From: Lepisosteus oculatus
Taxonomy: Eukaryota > Chordata > Actinopteri > Semionotiformes > Lepisosteidae
Assembly (NCBI RefSeq): GCF_040954835.1
Contig: NC_090706.1
Location: 27,723,148 to 27,787,147, forward strand
Direction: 5' to 3'
DNA length: 64,000 nt
A program made the translations under genes and the position numbers. The notes beneath the pieces were generated by a model that saw only the letters and a program-made list of their open reading frames with translations, was not told the DNA's origin and searched no databases. This document shows positions 12,901-26,409 of this stretch, piece by piece; positions within the stretch are counted from its first letter, which is position 1, and each line of letters opens with the position of its first letter.

Positions 12901-15432
12901 AAACAGCTCTAGTAATGTATCTGTCTGGTGGTCCAACATATATTTACATAGAGTCATACTAAAAACTGGCGAACAGCTCTAATGGCAAATCAGTCAGCCT
13001 CCAGCATCGAATACAACTGTAGCAAGTCAGATCACTGATTCCAATAGGTACTTAAGGATGTCTCTGGAAATTTGGGCCCACTCACCCAATAGCAGTTGAT
13101 TGAACTCTGCATGAGATGCAGTTATGGAACTTCTTGTTTGCTTGAATTGTATTTTCTCTTTGTTTGTTTTTTAAACCATTGAGGCTGTCTGAATTGACAC
13201 ATTAGCCTGAGCTGCTGTTGTCTTCCGAGGCATGTGCACTAATTATACTGCCTCTTGAGATGCCACTTGTATCGACCTTTTTTTCCAATGTGTGCACACC
13301 AAGAAAAGGATGATGGCTTTTAATTTACAGTCCCCAGGAGCCATACTATAATATATATGCTAGACCAATCCCACTGATTTCTACAGGACTGGTGTAAGGA
13401 GCTCTGATATTTTAGTAGGGTAGTGTATTATCTTACAAGATGTCATGAATACATAGTCCATCTAAAATGTGTGTAACTAGTTGCTTTTCAGACACATTTT
13501 CTGCCTTTTGAAAAAAAATCTAAGATATGTGCCTGTATGAGTATGGACAGATGTATCAGTACCTCAAGAAGGCTTACAAGGCACAGCTTATGTTAAGCTT
13601 ATTATCTGCGTGTTTTAAGGGATTTGTTATTGTAGATCTAGTTATGTCTAAACCAATCTCTTCCCTCCTGATATTCGTCAGGTTCCAGACCTGCACTTCT
13701 TAGATACCAACATCTCTCAGCAATTTTTTCTTTCATTTACAACCTTTTGTACACAAGCTTAATAATTGTGTGCAAAGTAAGACTAGAGACCAGACTCTGG
13801 ACTTTCTGCAGATATGTCCTTTGCCTGGAGGTTGAATCACACTTTCAATTTCAGCTCTATAGAGCCCTATTCAGAGCTGCAGCAGGGCTGTCTTTTCAGA
13901 AATGCCCAGCTTGTGCAGCTTTCCTTACATTCCACTAAGTGTAATATGATTTCAGTAAAAAGATACAGTTCCTGCGTGTTCCCCTGTCAGAAAATGGATA
14001 TCTTTGTTCACTGACTGGATTATAATAATCCTTGAAACCAGCACAAATTTTTTCAGCATTGCTCATGAAACATGTTGCGAGCCTCTTTGCTTATCAAGGG
14101 GGCTTTAAAACAAAAAGAATCTGAAACAGCAAGAGACGAAGGAAAACTAGCCAGTCGTGTATTAACTTTGCCTGCAGCTTTGCCTGTTGGTTTTGTTGAA
14201 TGCATCCCCTAAGCTGCAGCAATGAACGACTACATCTAAATCGTCAGCAGTTCTCTGCTTCGGTTCAACAAATGCCTTGAAAAAACATAAGTACGACATA
14301 TTCAAAAATGTATAATGCTCTCTGAACTTGATTTATAAGATGGAATGAATAGTTGCCTCTTCTGAGTACAAAATTGAAATACAAAAAGAGTGATTCATTT
14401 ATCTTGCAATGCTGTGAAGAAAAAACTGGAGTGGAAGGTTATAGGCCCAGAAAACGAGAGCCCAAGACTGTGACACACTGTCACACACCTTCTGGCTACC
14501 AGAAGAAAAGTTCAAGTGAAGAACTTGTTTCAGAGTGACAGTGTTCAGGAAATGTTACGTGATTCATGTACTATTCAAAGTATGCTGGGTGATTTAGTAC
14601 ATGGATGAATATGAATTGGATAAACTGAAGTATTTTTAAGAGTTTCTTGGACGTTTGCTGACAGTGTGGAAACAAAAATGCTGTTAAATTGTAAAGTCAT
14701 TTCAGCTCCCTTCCCGGGACCGCTGGAATTCCTAGACTACTGTGCTGATATGACCAGTTACATCCACTTGACCACTTGAGTAATGACCCCATACCAGAAT
14801 GTACTGTATCATTCACACACATACTGCTAGAGTGTAGCAGATCACGTTCCTTATCCAGGAAGCAAACCTATCTGATTCAAGCATATCGGATTACTTTACT
14901 TTACTATATGTAATATAGGTGAAAAATTCACATTTTCATTTATTTTTCATTTTTTCACTTTCCAAGCAGCTGAGCTGCTTCACCCTTACTAGACCTCTGC
15001 ATCTGCAAGCATCTGACACAGGGGCTGTTTTACTGGAGAGTACCTTCGGTTTGTTGCCATGGACAATATCATGTTTCCAGGCTAATCAATCGAGTCTATT
15101 TCTCTGCTGTTATGAAATCGCTGTACAATGTGTGTTACACTGAACACAGAACTGACAAAGATCGAGTCACAGCACCCTGGAAGCAATGTTGCAGCCTGCT
15201 CTTTTTGCAGACCACTTGACTATGGACTAACCACACCTAAGTGCTGTGTTCAACAAAACTAGTTTCATGGAACACCAGAAAAAACGTTTCTGAAGATCCA
15301 AAGCCCCATAACTGTGCAGCCAGGACTAAACATACTGAACTCTCCCCGACTGTGTTGACTTTGTACACATACAGGGAGGAGAGTATGTGCTGCTCTGCAC
15401 CATTGTAAAATTTTATAAATACTGTAAGCTCT
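12901..15432. other. gene-free DNA
   Basis: Nothing recognised beyond possible eroded LINE sequence up to about 13040. Confidence 0.55.
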
Positions 15433-15774
15433 CCATCAATTCATTTTCTAACAGGCTTCTACAATTCGGAATTGCAGGGGGAGCCAGGGCCTATCCCAGC
15501 AAGCAACAGTTGCAAGATGGGTACACCCTGGATGGGATGCCAGTCTATCACAGAGTAGGCACAGACAAATACACACAATCACATCAGGAACAGTTTTCTC
15601 ATAGCCTAACTGACCTACCGGAATGTCTTTGGTCTGTGGGAGGAAACTGGAGCACCTGGAGGAAACTAGGGGAAACATACTTACTCCCCACACATTGTGC
15701 CCAGTTCCAGAATCGAACCAAGGACCCCAGCACTGCGATTATGCAATGCTAACCGGTGCCCCACTATGCTGCCC
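15433..15774 (-). repeat. tRNA-derived SINE, family A
   Basis: A nearly full-length minus-strand copy, from CTCCATCAATTCATTTTCTA (tail) to CCACTATGCTGCCC (head). Internal hallmark: GCCTATCCCAGCAAGCAACA. It generates spurious open frames on both strands. Confidence 0.88.
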
Positions 15775-18700
15775 ATGTAAGATATCCAAATGTAAAAATC
15801 ATTCAGAGTACTCCTCCACCATCTTCATGCCACAGCAGAAAGGAAAAACAACTTGTGTTTCTTCTTGATACTGCTTGACAGTGCAAACTTTCTAATATCA
15901 TAGGAATTCTCCCTGCTGCACCTAGATGAAGATGCACCAGCACCTTAGATGAGATGAGGCAGTAATTTCCCCTTGTCACTTTACATGTATGAAAACCCTC
16001 AGGCTGTGGTTGATGTAATTGCCTCCCCAGGGAACTGAATGCTACAGCTAGGTTGTTTAAAAGTTGATTGGGCACAGAAAGAGCAGAGGAGAGACCCTGG
16101 AACCAACAAATTGCCAGGTAAACTAAGAAGTCATCTTAAATGAGAGGTAAAAATCAGTAGTATTCAGTATTATCTTACTTGCAGTGGTGAGAACAGCAGA
16201 GAGCAGCAGATACGCCTCTGGACTCACTATTAATAGGTTGTTGGTTTAAGTCCTGGCCACAGACACTTTATCACAGTTTCTCCAGTTATCCTTATCTGGG
16301 GGTAACCCTGTGATAAAGGATGCTACATCACGTGTTTTTAGTCTATTTTATGTTACAGTAACCAGGATGGGCTCTGGTTTGACTATGCCCTGGCATAGAC
16401 CATGCCTTTACCTGCATATAAAGACTGATGACACACTTCAGGGATGTTCAGACACAAACCTCCAAGTATCTCCAGTCATTCTGTAGTCCTCCCTCAAACA
16501 AAAACATCAGAGCCGTTCTAAATAAAGACTTCTGTAATGCAGGCTTGACCTACACTGTGAGTTGGAACATCGTGTGGCCCACCCAGAGTGCAGCTAGCCA
16601 GCCCTGTTATAGAGAGACGTGCTCGCAGGAGCTCTGTTCTGGACAAAGATACTTTTTACACGTCCTGTAAAGCCGACTCCGAAATTTCGGATGCTTTTTA
16701 CAAACGCGGACGGTCCTGGCTTTTCTTTTTTAAATCAAGAATTTCTGGTGAGATGGGGGGGGGGGGACAAGGGAAAAGGCCAGAAAAAACAGCAACGGAG
16801 AAATGAAAAGAATGAAGCTGGCAAGAAGATGACAGAAGATGCGATTGAAGCAAACCAGCCTCTGCTCTCGAGCGTCTGCTCCGCACCGCACTACAGCCAG
16901 CAGCACGCTAATGCCTCGTAAATGGAGCCCACAATGTCACAGAAGAGGGGTGACAGATTTTGCTGGGGGTTTTTTTTCCAAAATGAAAAACATTTGTCCC
17001 TCTGCTCCCCACGCCAGCCCACACAGCACACCAAGATATCCACTTGCAAACGTCCAAGAATCCAGGCTGTAAATAGTTTGAGAGGAGGGAACAAAAGGCA
17101 GCTATTCTGAAGTCAATAATTACTGCATTTTTCTCATTGCAGTGCGTGTCTTGCACGTCCCCGTGACACAGTGAAGAGCTGCTCGGAGGAAACCACTGAG
17201 GAATTATGACTTTGGATGCCTTGATCCCTGAGTGCCACATTCCCACTGAAGCCACTCTCATCCCTGGCTTGACACGATAATCTTAAATAAGAGCTCTCTG
17301 GACAGCGTTATTTACTTTGTACATCACAGTGCTTGTATCTTAATTCTTTTAAGACTTGTGGCATTGCGCTGCAGACTGGTGTGTACAAACCCCTAATATA
17401 ACATTGGGAAAGTTCTTCACCTCAAGCTTAGTTGTTCATGGTATATCCACATTAATATCACTGTACATTGCGCAGCTCTGGATTTCTTCATTAAATCACA
17501 TCTCTGAAGCCAGAGTCAAGACAGCAGAGTCAAGACAGCAGCTGAATGAATCATAAGTGCTCCTTTAGGGGTGCAGTCTTCATAGCCTTACCTTGATATA
17601 TCCTGGATCCAGACATGGCATTTACCTGTATCCTGAGGCTGAGGGAACTGAGGCCTTCAGAATCTGGTTCATCCGTTATTTTCCTGCCCTGTGTGACTTT
17701 GTGGATAAACTGGACAACTTGAATTCTCGTTCTGAGGTGGGCAGGAGCTTAGCCTATTAGTGATGTGTGGCACCCCTACAGACGCTGTAATAATAACCCT
17801 CAAATCAAGTCAAGAGCATTAAACTGAGGCAACCCTGTGCTGAAGAAATGTGGATTTTTCTCAGGAATTCTCTTCATCAGCAGGAATAATTCGAGGAGAA
17901 CTCCGTGAGCCCACAATGGTTGTCAAGATTCAGTAAATATAGCCTTTGAACAAAATTAAACAATATTGGCATGTAAATGCACCCTTCTTTTAGGAAGAAT
18001 TAATAACTGACACTTTGACTTACTAGTTAAGGGGTTTGCTGTGTCAGTAACCACATTAATAATTCAGGAAAAGTGCACATGGTGAATGTTTAGAGACATC
18101 TGCCGCAAAGGAACAGTTCATTCTACAACCATATCTTAAATTTGTCTGAAATATGCCTTAGTTTGCCACTAGAAACAGCTTAGCCTTGGACAGTCACTCG
18201 AGCAGTTGATCCAAAACCATGCCACCCATTGTGCTGAACCAAATTTCTTGGGGAGGTGATTGACCCGCTCAGTTCCTCCTCCAGTCATTCTTTTTCTGTG
18301 CTTTCAGACATTCTTCTGCTAATTCCTAACTCACTCTCCCTTTACCTGGCCTCTCAAAGCCATGGTAATGACAGATTCTGGCTGAACGGATCCTGAGTAT
18401 CTAGGTCACATTCACCTACCTGTAGAAATACGAAGGAAAGATCACACCACTAACGCTGCCAGCCTGTTTGTGGAGTTTTCTGCAAACAGTTTGCCTGGAT
18501 GATGATTTCTGAAAGTGTGTGGACTGTTCTGTCTCACAGGAAAAGACGATGTACAGTACCGTATGTGCTTCTTGAATTAAATACCCATACAGTACAAAGC
18601 CCATCAAACTTGTCCAATAGCTAGAGCCTAACTGCTTGTTGAACTTGTGTTTCTGCTTAAGATGTTTTAAGATTTCAAATATTTTAATGCACACATCTTA

Positions 18701-20480
18701 TTGCCATTTGTTTTTCTGCTTAGTATGTTGCAATTCCAAGTCCACATTCCTGGCATTTTTTTTAGCAGGATCACCGCTCTTGAAGTTATTTTTTTTATCT
18801 GTCATAACACATCACACGGTCCCCTGCAAGCCATCTTAATTCCTGAAAATATGCAGCACACTTCAAAACAGACATCTTCTATAGGATTTAATATTTTTAC
18901 ATTAAATTACTTGTAAGTATGCTAGTGTGTTATCCTCTGGCCCTGAGGGCTCTTTCATACAAAGACAGGCTTCTGAAGCAGCTAATATGACACTAACCCA
19001 GGCAGCGTACGTGTAACTATAAGCACCAGTTTGAATGCGCAGGTTGGAGCGTGTTTGTGGCACACCTTGACGTATCATCTGTGTCAGTACCTATTGGTGA
19101 ACACAGACTGAATTGGCTCAGGCAGTGAGAACTGCTATATATTAAACCATTTGTCTCTGTAGAAAAACAAATACCCTGGCATGGCGTGTGCTTTTACTTT
19201 CAGAACAGGTGTTTCTTGGTCTGTAATTATCCGGATGAGTTGTGTGTTGTGGCATTAATTTTATCCATCATCCACCTGATACTGTGGTGTATTTGGCACA
19301 TAAGGAGAATTTTCTACATGTCCTAGATTAATGGTGGTAATCTTCGCAAATCAAAAGGGCTGAATGTTTCATTTCAACGTTAATTAATTTCAATGATCAC
19401 CCCGACTTTTTTTCCAATACGGGACAACAGTGATCATTAAGGGGAGTTAGCGTGTTAGTGTGTCTCTCCGCTGAGGGATCACATGGGCAGGCTGTATACC
19501 TCACAGGACTGAGGGAACAGGACAGGGATCAGGTACACATGGGATTTACATCATCCCCCAGTGAAGCTGTGAATCAATCACCATGAAGGAAGGTATGTTT
19601 TCCCATAGCTGTTAAACAAAAGGCATGCAATCCGATATCCTCTCTGGCAAGGTGGAAGACTGTGACAAAAGGCTCATGGGAGATTTTATCCCTCCTCTTC
19701 CAAATCCCACGGCACAGATACAGAGGAGAAGCACACTCATACTTCAATACCTGCAGAATCATGTCCTGCTAAAAAACCTGCATCCACTAGGCCAGGCTAC
19801 CAGAAAACTGAGGAGAGAAAACAAGACATGGACACACAACTACTGGTGAATAGCACATCAGCAAAGTCATTCTTTTGGCTAGTGTCACTTTTGTTGGCAG
19901 TTGAACAAGAAACGCAAGAATGCATTCACTGATTCTGTCTTCTTTCCTGAATTAGGGTCAGTCATATATGTCTTAGGTGCTTGGAGTGATCTAATTTTGA
20001 AATGTGTGCACGCACAAAAAACCTCAAACATTTTAATTCCGCATGTCAAAATGGGCAACAATTTATTTCGTTTCAGAATTTCTCAGTATCAGGCTTTGCA
20101 AATGCACCTTCATTGCATCTACAGATTTAGATAAGTTTGCAATATACCCCATTTTATGAAGTGCCAACTTTGTTAAGAGAGCTCACCTTTATTCATTTAA
20201 TGCAATAAAGAAGGCAGAGATGTCGCTTTGCTCTTTCAAAGGAGCATAGAAGACCATGCAGGTCATGAACATAAACTATAGATACAAAATGGGAAACACA
20301 GATCTTCTAAGTTACTTGTGAGAAAGATGTAGGTGTTTATGTTGACATGTCACTTAAATTTTCTCGACAATGTGGGAAAGCAATAAAAAGGCAAAGAAAA
20401 TGTGAGGATATATAGTCAATATAGCTAATACTGTAGAATTAAGGGATGATGTATGAAAATTATATAATGTATGAAGATGG
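15775..20480. other. gene-free DNA
   Basis: Contains one weak tRNA-like SINE fragment near 16186. The open frames clustered at 16600-17260 overlap on both strands and show no domain, so they are not called as genes. Confidence 0.55.
16186..16310 (+). repeat. possible tRNA-like SINE fragment
   Basis: The text GGTTGTTGGTTTAAGTCCTG resembles a tRNA B-box arm, preceded by a possible A-box-like AGCAGATACGCCTCTGG. No body or tail could be defined. Confidence 0.35.
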
Positions 20481-20484
20481 GCAT

Positions 20485-20690
20485 GTACTCTTTTTTTAAA
20501 AGCTAGGAAAAGGAGGCATTTCTTTACACAAAGCATTGTGGGACTATGGAACAAGCTGCACGGCCATGTTCAAGTCAAGTCAAGTTCTTGTTCAAGTCAA
20601 TATCCTTGCTTCCTTCAAGGAACAGCTTACTGAGATGCTTGGATCAAATAGCCAGACAAGGGAAATGGACCAAATAGCCTACTTTCATTG
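20485..20690 (+). repeat. LINE reverse transcriptase C-terminal fragment
   Basis: The sequence AGGCATTTCTTTACACAAAG followed by CATTGTGGGACTATGGAACA encodes the conserved (R)RHFFTQ.IVGLWN tail of a non-LTR element, and it ends with AATAGCCTACTTTCATTG. A CAAGT-type tandem interrupts it near 20573-20602. The same family recurs at 35336. Confidence 0.6.
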
Positions 20691-22298
20691 AAAACCTTTC
20701 TTTATCTCCTTGTAACCAAAGTTGTTTTATTGCAGTTTTTGAAATCCCTTCTGCAGTATATGTACATATGGCTTCATCTCAAAGACTGCAATCCTGTAGC
20801 ATTTCAACCTCCTCTCCTAGACGTTTCTGGGCAAATCACATGACCGTTGTTCACATGGGAAGAAGCATTTTCTACACAGAATTTACTTAGGCAAGATGGC
20901 TTTTTTCTCTGTCTTTTACAGTACGTGCACAGTTGCTACTGCTGTCCATTATGATGAAGCCTTTTGTCTGAACTAAGGCAAAATGTAGGTCACAGGGCAA
21001 AGAAAATTCACATAATTAACAAAAAAGAAACAAGCAAAGAGGTTTTAATGATTTGGTTTTCATGAATAATTTGGGTGTTTCTCAATCCTTTAGAATGCGT
21101 TATTCAACCCTAATGAAGTGGAACTGTGTCATCTTGCTGCCAGATCATTCTGGCCCTTCATGGAGGTAAATATAGTAACATAGGATCCAATGTTATGGGA
21201 TCAAATGGAAACCAGCATGACCCAGAAATGCTTCAGTTGGCTCATTGAAATCTAAAACTTTCCTTACATAAGAAACCCTTTACCTAATTTATAGCTTTGC
21301 AATCTGATCATTTCATTGTGCCTTTGCTTCAAGTTTCACGCTGTCGTGGTAGATTTTGTTTTTGCTTTTGTTCTCAGTTGTTAACGTGTGTATGTATTCA
21401 CATCCGGAAGAGATTTAAAAATGCAGTGCAGGGAAAATCAGATTTCTTCCTGCACAGGACATTTAACAAGCATCAGTGGTTAAAAGAGGAATTTAATTTT
21501 CCTCTGATGTTCTTGGAGTGTGCTATGTTCAAGCCAGACTAACATCATTTGAAGGAGGAATTTATCCAAGTGGTCTGTCTTAAAAGAAATGTAAAAGATT
21601 GTGAAAACCTCAGAAAAGAGTAAATTGTCCATGGACAGAAAAATTGCTGGTTCGTTCACATCTTTTCAAAAGTAATATGGAGAGTTCTGGCTCAGTCAGG
21701 ATAGCCCATAAATGTGTTTTTTAGACATCAGGTGAGCTTAGGTCTTTAAATATACAGCTAACTTGAAAAACTGCAACCCACTATGGACGTTTATTTATAC
21801 TGTATATTTGCTTTAATTTTGTGATTTATTTTAATTTTTGCGCAATTTCTGAGTCAAAGCATTGTGTGCTTTGTCATTTCATGCTTGTTTCTTTCCTAGC
21901 AGCAACTACAAACACACACACGCCTTAAGTGATCTCTCAGAGGTAACCTCCAGTCTAATTCTTATGTCTAATTCTTCCTGTGACCTTTTCAGTTCGGGGA
22001 AGACATCAGGATTATCCAGCTGTCTCCCAGAATTTAAGAATAATATAGCCATGGGCTGTTGCAGATAGTCCAGAGATGTGAGACCTTTCTTGCTATTTGC
22101 ATGTCTGTTCAATGCCAGAAAAGATTAAATTTAAATTTGGCGAGTGATAAGCCGTGAAAATACTGCCTGTGGAATGAGATTTAACAAGTTACTTATAAAG
22201 CCACGCTGGAAGTCGTAAGCAAACTAGAATTTTCTTCTGCTTTCTCTATTGATTAGGAGCTCTTTAGTTAGAAATTGGGTTTTGTTGTGCTAACATAG
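20691..22298. other. gene-free DNA
   Basis: Only short chance frames; nothing recognised. Confidence 0.6.
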
Positions 22299-22610
22299 GA
22301 CAGCATGAAGTCACAGTGGAGAGCATAGCCACCCTGCCCCACTGGAGCCCAGGGTGCTATCTGTGTGGAGTTTAATGTTCTCCCCATGTTTGCATGGGTT
22401 TCCTTTGCGTGCTCATGTTTCCTCCCAAAGATATACTGGCATGTTAACTGGCTACTTGAAAAACTGGCTCTGGTGAGAGCATGTGTGTGTCCTGCTATGG
22501 ACTTGTGTCCTGCCCAAGGTGTATCCTGCCTTGTGCCCATTGCTTGCAGGGTTAGGCTCTGGCTCCCCAGCAACCCTGTAACCCTGCAGTTAGAAAATTG
22601 ATGGATGGAG
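22299..22610 (+). repeat. tRNA-derived SINE, family A
   Basis: Hallmarks GTGTGGAGTTTAATGTTCTC, GTTAGGCTCTGGCTCCCC and the tail AGAAAATTGATGGATGGAG. The head is damaged: most of the tRNA-like B box is lost. Confidence 0.82.
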
Positions 22611-22799
22611 GTACTAACAGACCTTATCCACGTACATAATGTAAAGTACAAAAGTCTAAACTGTCTATAGTTACACCTCTCTGTCTTCAGGTGTAACAGT
22701 AATTGACTTCGAAAATCTTTCATCCCCACTATATTCTCACTCCCAAACAACGTCAAATAACTCTCTTCTCTCCTGTAACACTACTGTTCTGTATTCTTT

Positions 22800-22896
22800 G
22801 GTGGTGATGTTTGTCTGTTTGTTGTTGCATTGTTATGTTGGACCCTGCTATATAACACACCTCCCCTAGGGGATAATACAGCTTGAATTAAATTAA
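22800..22896 (+). repeat. 3' end of a non-LTR retroelement
   Basis: CTCCCCTAGGGGATAATACAGCTTGAATTAAATTAAA matches, in pattern, the common fish retroelement end (CCCC..GGGGACAATAAA plus TTGAATT tail). Only the terminus is preserved. Confidence 0.45.
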
Positions 22897-24090
22897 AAAT
22901 CAGTGAAACATCGCATGAAGCAGGCCACGTTTTGAAGATGGTTCCAATAAATGTAGTAATATGCTTATTTATTATCAAAAGTGGTGGAGGACATACAGTC
23001 GCAATGAGCTTTGGGTTCACCATGTGCACACGTTTGAAGCAGCAGTCCATCTTAGTTGAATTATTTCAGATGTCTGATTCCTTTAACCAAAAAGGGGAAA
23101 AGGCGGGTTAAGACTACAGCTCTTCCTGTCCCTGTATCACTTTTGTAAGCTGTACAGCTGAAGCAAAAACTGACAAAAAATAAATGTGTAGTAACAGATT
23201 TGTCTTAAGAATGTTTCTGTTTATCTTTGGGACTAAATTGCTCAGTAGTGATGCACGTAATAGCCATTAGTGTAGGTGTCATATTATTCATTGATTTGTT
23301 TTTTTCAAATGAGGCATGCAAGCACTTGTTTAATAGTCATTCCAAAGTTATTTCCTCACTGCACCCCTTAGTGATCGCAGGCCTTCTTGTATTGAAGCTT
23401 TCAAAGCTTTGAAAAAAGACATTATAATGAAGGGGCAGAGGCAGAGAAACTATTAAGCCATGAGGCTGCCATCAGATCCATCCATCTTCTCGTGTCGCCA
23501 TTAGGGTTTCTTATCAACTGAGGCGGGTGATGGGGGCTGAGCTACGGAGGAAATGAGGCCACTTCTGCAAAACATCATTTTCAGAAAAGTAGAGTCTGTT
23601 CTTCCCCTCACCACCTCTACAGGTCCAGCTCTTCCCCAGTTATTGAATACTTTGAAACCGGTTCCTGAACAATTCCAACACAGAGTTGAATTCCTAATGA
23701 ACCTCATATGAAAAACAAATGAAATAAAATACCGAACTGCGAGGAGAAAGCTTTGTGTGTAAAAGGAGTGGCGAGTGGAACATGGGTGCACGCCTAATTC
23801 ACACCTGGTTTTTCCTTTCAAAGCAGAGAAAACAACACGACTTGCCTCACGACATCATGGGGGAACAAATGTTCGGGAAAAGGCTGAAGCTGTCAGTGCA
23901 GGCATTCAACACAGCACGCAGACAGCACTGCAGGCTGCCATACTGCAGACCATGGCAGTATATCCTGATTGACATAAGCTGGCATACAGCATCCAATACT
24001 GTGCCTAAGACTAAGTGTTCTGACTACCCTTTTCATTTGAAAGTACAAATACATTGCTGTCCAGAATGTGTATAGATATACTATATGATG

Positions 24091-24667
24091 TCCATCCATC
24101 CACTTGCTAAACTGCTTCAACCAAGGCAGGTCAGATGGGGCGGTGCAGTGGCTCTGTGGCTAACGTTCTGTACCTGTGGCTGGAAGGCTTGTATCCTGCA
24201 GCCTGCAAAGAAATCCTACTCCGTTGGGCCCCTGAGCAAAGCCCTTAACCCCAACGTCTCCAGGGGTGCTATATAAATGGCTGACCCTGCGCTCTGACCC
24301 CTAGCTTCTCTCCCTGTCTGAGTGTCTCATGGAGAGCAAGTTGGGGTATGTGAAAAGACAAATTCCTAATGCAAGAAGTTGTATATGGCCAATAAAGTAA
24401 TCTAATCTTATCCTGGCAAGCAATGGGCACAAGGCAGAATATGCCCTGGATAGGATGCCAGTCCATTGCAGGACACACAAAGACACAACCATGCACACAC
24501 TCACACCAGAGGCTGGTTTTCCCAGAAGCCAATTCACCAGGTTGTGTTTGGACTATGGGAGAAAACCAGAACACCCGGAGGAAACATGCGAACTCCACAC
24601 TGAGCACGCCCCAGGAATTGAACCAAGTGCCCCGGTGCTGTGCTAACCACTGTGCCATTGTGCTGCC
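24091..24667 (-). repeat. family A SINE split by a second SINE
   Basis: The tail end (TCCATCCATCCACTTGCTAA) is at 24091-24133, and the rest of the body resumes at 24411 with TCCTGGCAAGCAATGGGCAC and ends at GTGCTGCC near 24667. The gap is filled by a different SINE on the plus strand, so insertion order is clear. Confidence 0.8.
24137..24410 (+). repeat. tRNA-derived SINE, family B, nested
   Basis: It starts GGGGCGGTGCAGTGGCTCTG, contains GGGCCCCTGAGCAAAGCCCT and TGCTATATAAATGGCTGACC, and ends with GGCCAATAAAGTAATCTAATC, a 3' tail of tandem AATCT-like text. The body differs from family A throughout. Confidence 0.78.
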
Positions 24668-25010
24668 AAGATGTGATGTCATTTTGTCAAACATTATTCC
24701 AAGCAAACAAAGTACCTAAAGGAGCCGGAGAAGCAGTAACTATGCTGGGTTTTTGGTGGTAAGGGATTAAAATTGGTCCTCCCTGTCCTCCTAGTATATT
24801 TCTTCTCAAATTCTCCATTTTAGAGTGGATCAATAAAAGGTGGTTTCGTTTTTTCCTTAATAACACACTACAGACCCTACAGACAACTGAAATTTTTGTT
24901 GTCTTCCATTTTTATTCCTATCAATAATAAGCTTCCCTAACCTCTCAATGTTTGCCTTTTTTAGCTATTCTAATATTTATATATGAGTAGCATTGATTTA
25001 CATATATGTT

Positions 25011-25273
25011 GGCGCAGTAGTTAACATTGCTGCCTCACAGCACTGGGGTCCTGGGTTCAATCCTGGACCTGGGCTGCTGTCTGTGTGGAGTTTACATGTT
25101 CTTCCTTTATTCTTGTGGGTTTCCTCCCACAGTCCAAAGACACACTGTTAGGTTAACTGGCTGCTGTAAAATTGGCCCTGGTGTGACACTGTGCCCTGCG
25201 ATGGACTAGTGTAGGGTCCAGCTCCCCTGTAACTCTGTACTCGATAAAGTGGTTACAAAGTGGTTGGATGGAT
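25011..25273 (+). repeat. tRNA-derived SINE, family A
   Basis: The copy runs from GGCGCAGTAGTTAACATTGC through the B-box region TCCTGGGTTCAATCCTGG to GTGGTTGGATGGA. Part of the central body is deleted after GCCCTGCGATGGACTAGTGT. Confidence 0.87.
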
Positions 25274-25767
25274 TTACAAGTCTGCACAGGAAACAAAGAC
25301 ATTAGGGGTACAGGCTACCAAAGGACTGCATGAGGGAAGTTCTGTTTTCTGTATTTCACAAACAGAAGTGAGGGGCAGCACAATCTTTTCGCAAACTACT
25401 ATAGTCAGAACATTCTTGCCACATTTCTGGGAAATATCAAATTCATGGAAGGATTTCCAAGCCAATAAAAGAAAAAGGTACTGAGTCCAAAATAAACAGA
25501 AAAAGGAGATGAAAAAAGCTAATAAAAAGAGGGGTATTTCTGGAGCTTAAGCTTTGAAAATATCTAGATTTACCTGCATGTCACTAATGTGTGTCTTCAA
25601 TAATACCCGCTAAAACCAGTCTTCAGTTTTTCCTGCTTGTCTCCAGTGAGGCTGATCCTGATCTGGATGGTTTTACATATTAATTCTCACGTCCACAAAT
25701 GTTCTGATTTGTTGAATTTGCGTGACCAGACAATGCCTCTGATAAATAAGGCTGTTAATGTATCTTT

Positions 25768-26091
25768 CATCCATTTTCTTAACAATTCATTCAGTTCAGG
25801 GTCATGGGGAAGCCGGAGCCTATCCCAGCAAGCAACGGGAGCAAGGCAGGGTAAACCCTGGATGGGACACCAGTCCATCACAGGGCACACACAGACAGAC
25901 ACACTCACACCAGGGCCAGTTTTCCGAGAAACCAATTAATGTCCTTGAACTAAGGGAAGAGACCAGAAAACCTGGAGGATACCCGTGCAAAGATGGGGAA
26001 AAAATACAAACTCCACACAGAGAACACCCTATGAACTGAACCCAGGGCCCAAGTGCTGTGAGACAGCTAACCCCTGCGCCACTGTGCCAAC
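25768..26091 (-). repeat. tRNA-derived SINE, family A
   Basis: Nearly full-length minus-strand copy with GCCTATCCCAGCAAGCAACG, ACCAGTCCATCACAGGGCAC and AACTCCACACAGAGAACACC, ending at the tRNA-like head CTGCGCCACTGTGCC. Confidence 0.88.
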
Positions 26092-26327
26092 ATAACCATA
26101 TCTTAAAGCAAAAAAAATAATGATGCACATAGGTCATTTACATACTTCATTATTCATTTGTATTTCAATTTAGAATTCTGTCCTCTATAGTAGAAAAAAA
26201 TGCATTTAAACTTTCGTTTCAGGTCAAATTTATTGCAGTTCTATATTAAAACCTGGCTGAGAGCTGTTTCACTTTCTCTTATAAAACATTGTCTTATAAA
26301 AAAAGCCTAATAATTAAATTTCAGGTA

Positions 26328-26409
26328 GCGACACCTGAAGAAGGCTCCGTAGCCGAAACATACCTTTTTTCTTTTCCTTTCAGCATGGAATAAATCTTTA
26401 CCTGTTCCT
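26328..26409 (+). repeat. short retroelement-associated repeat end
   Basis: GACACCTGAAGAAGGCTCCG followed by TAGCCGAAACATACC, then CAGCATGGAATAAATCTTTA, has the form of a widespread fish repeat end (CTGAAGAAGGC..GCCGAAACGT). Assignment to a Penelope-like or similar element is a guess. Confidence 0.4.

Noticed and set aside
16588-17261. Cluster of overlapping 60-117 codon frames on both strands
   Set aside because: They overlap each other, show no domains or splice logic, and include a poly-G run.
22268-22756. 162-codon open frame on the minus strand
   Set aside because: It is the reverse reading of a family A SINE (22299-22610) plus flank; similar frames arise from the other SINE copies.
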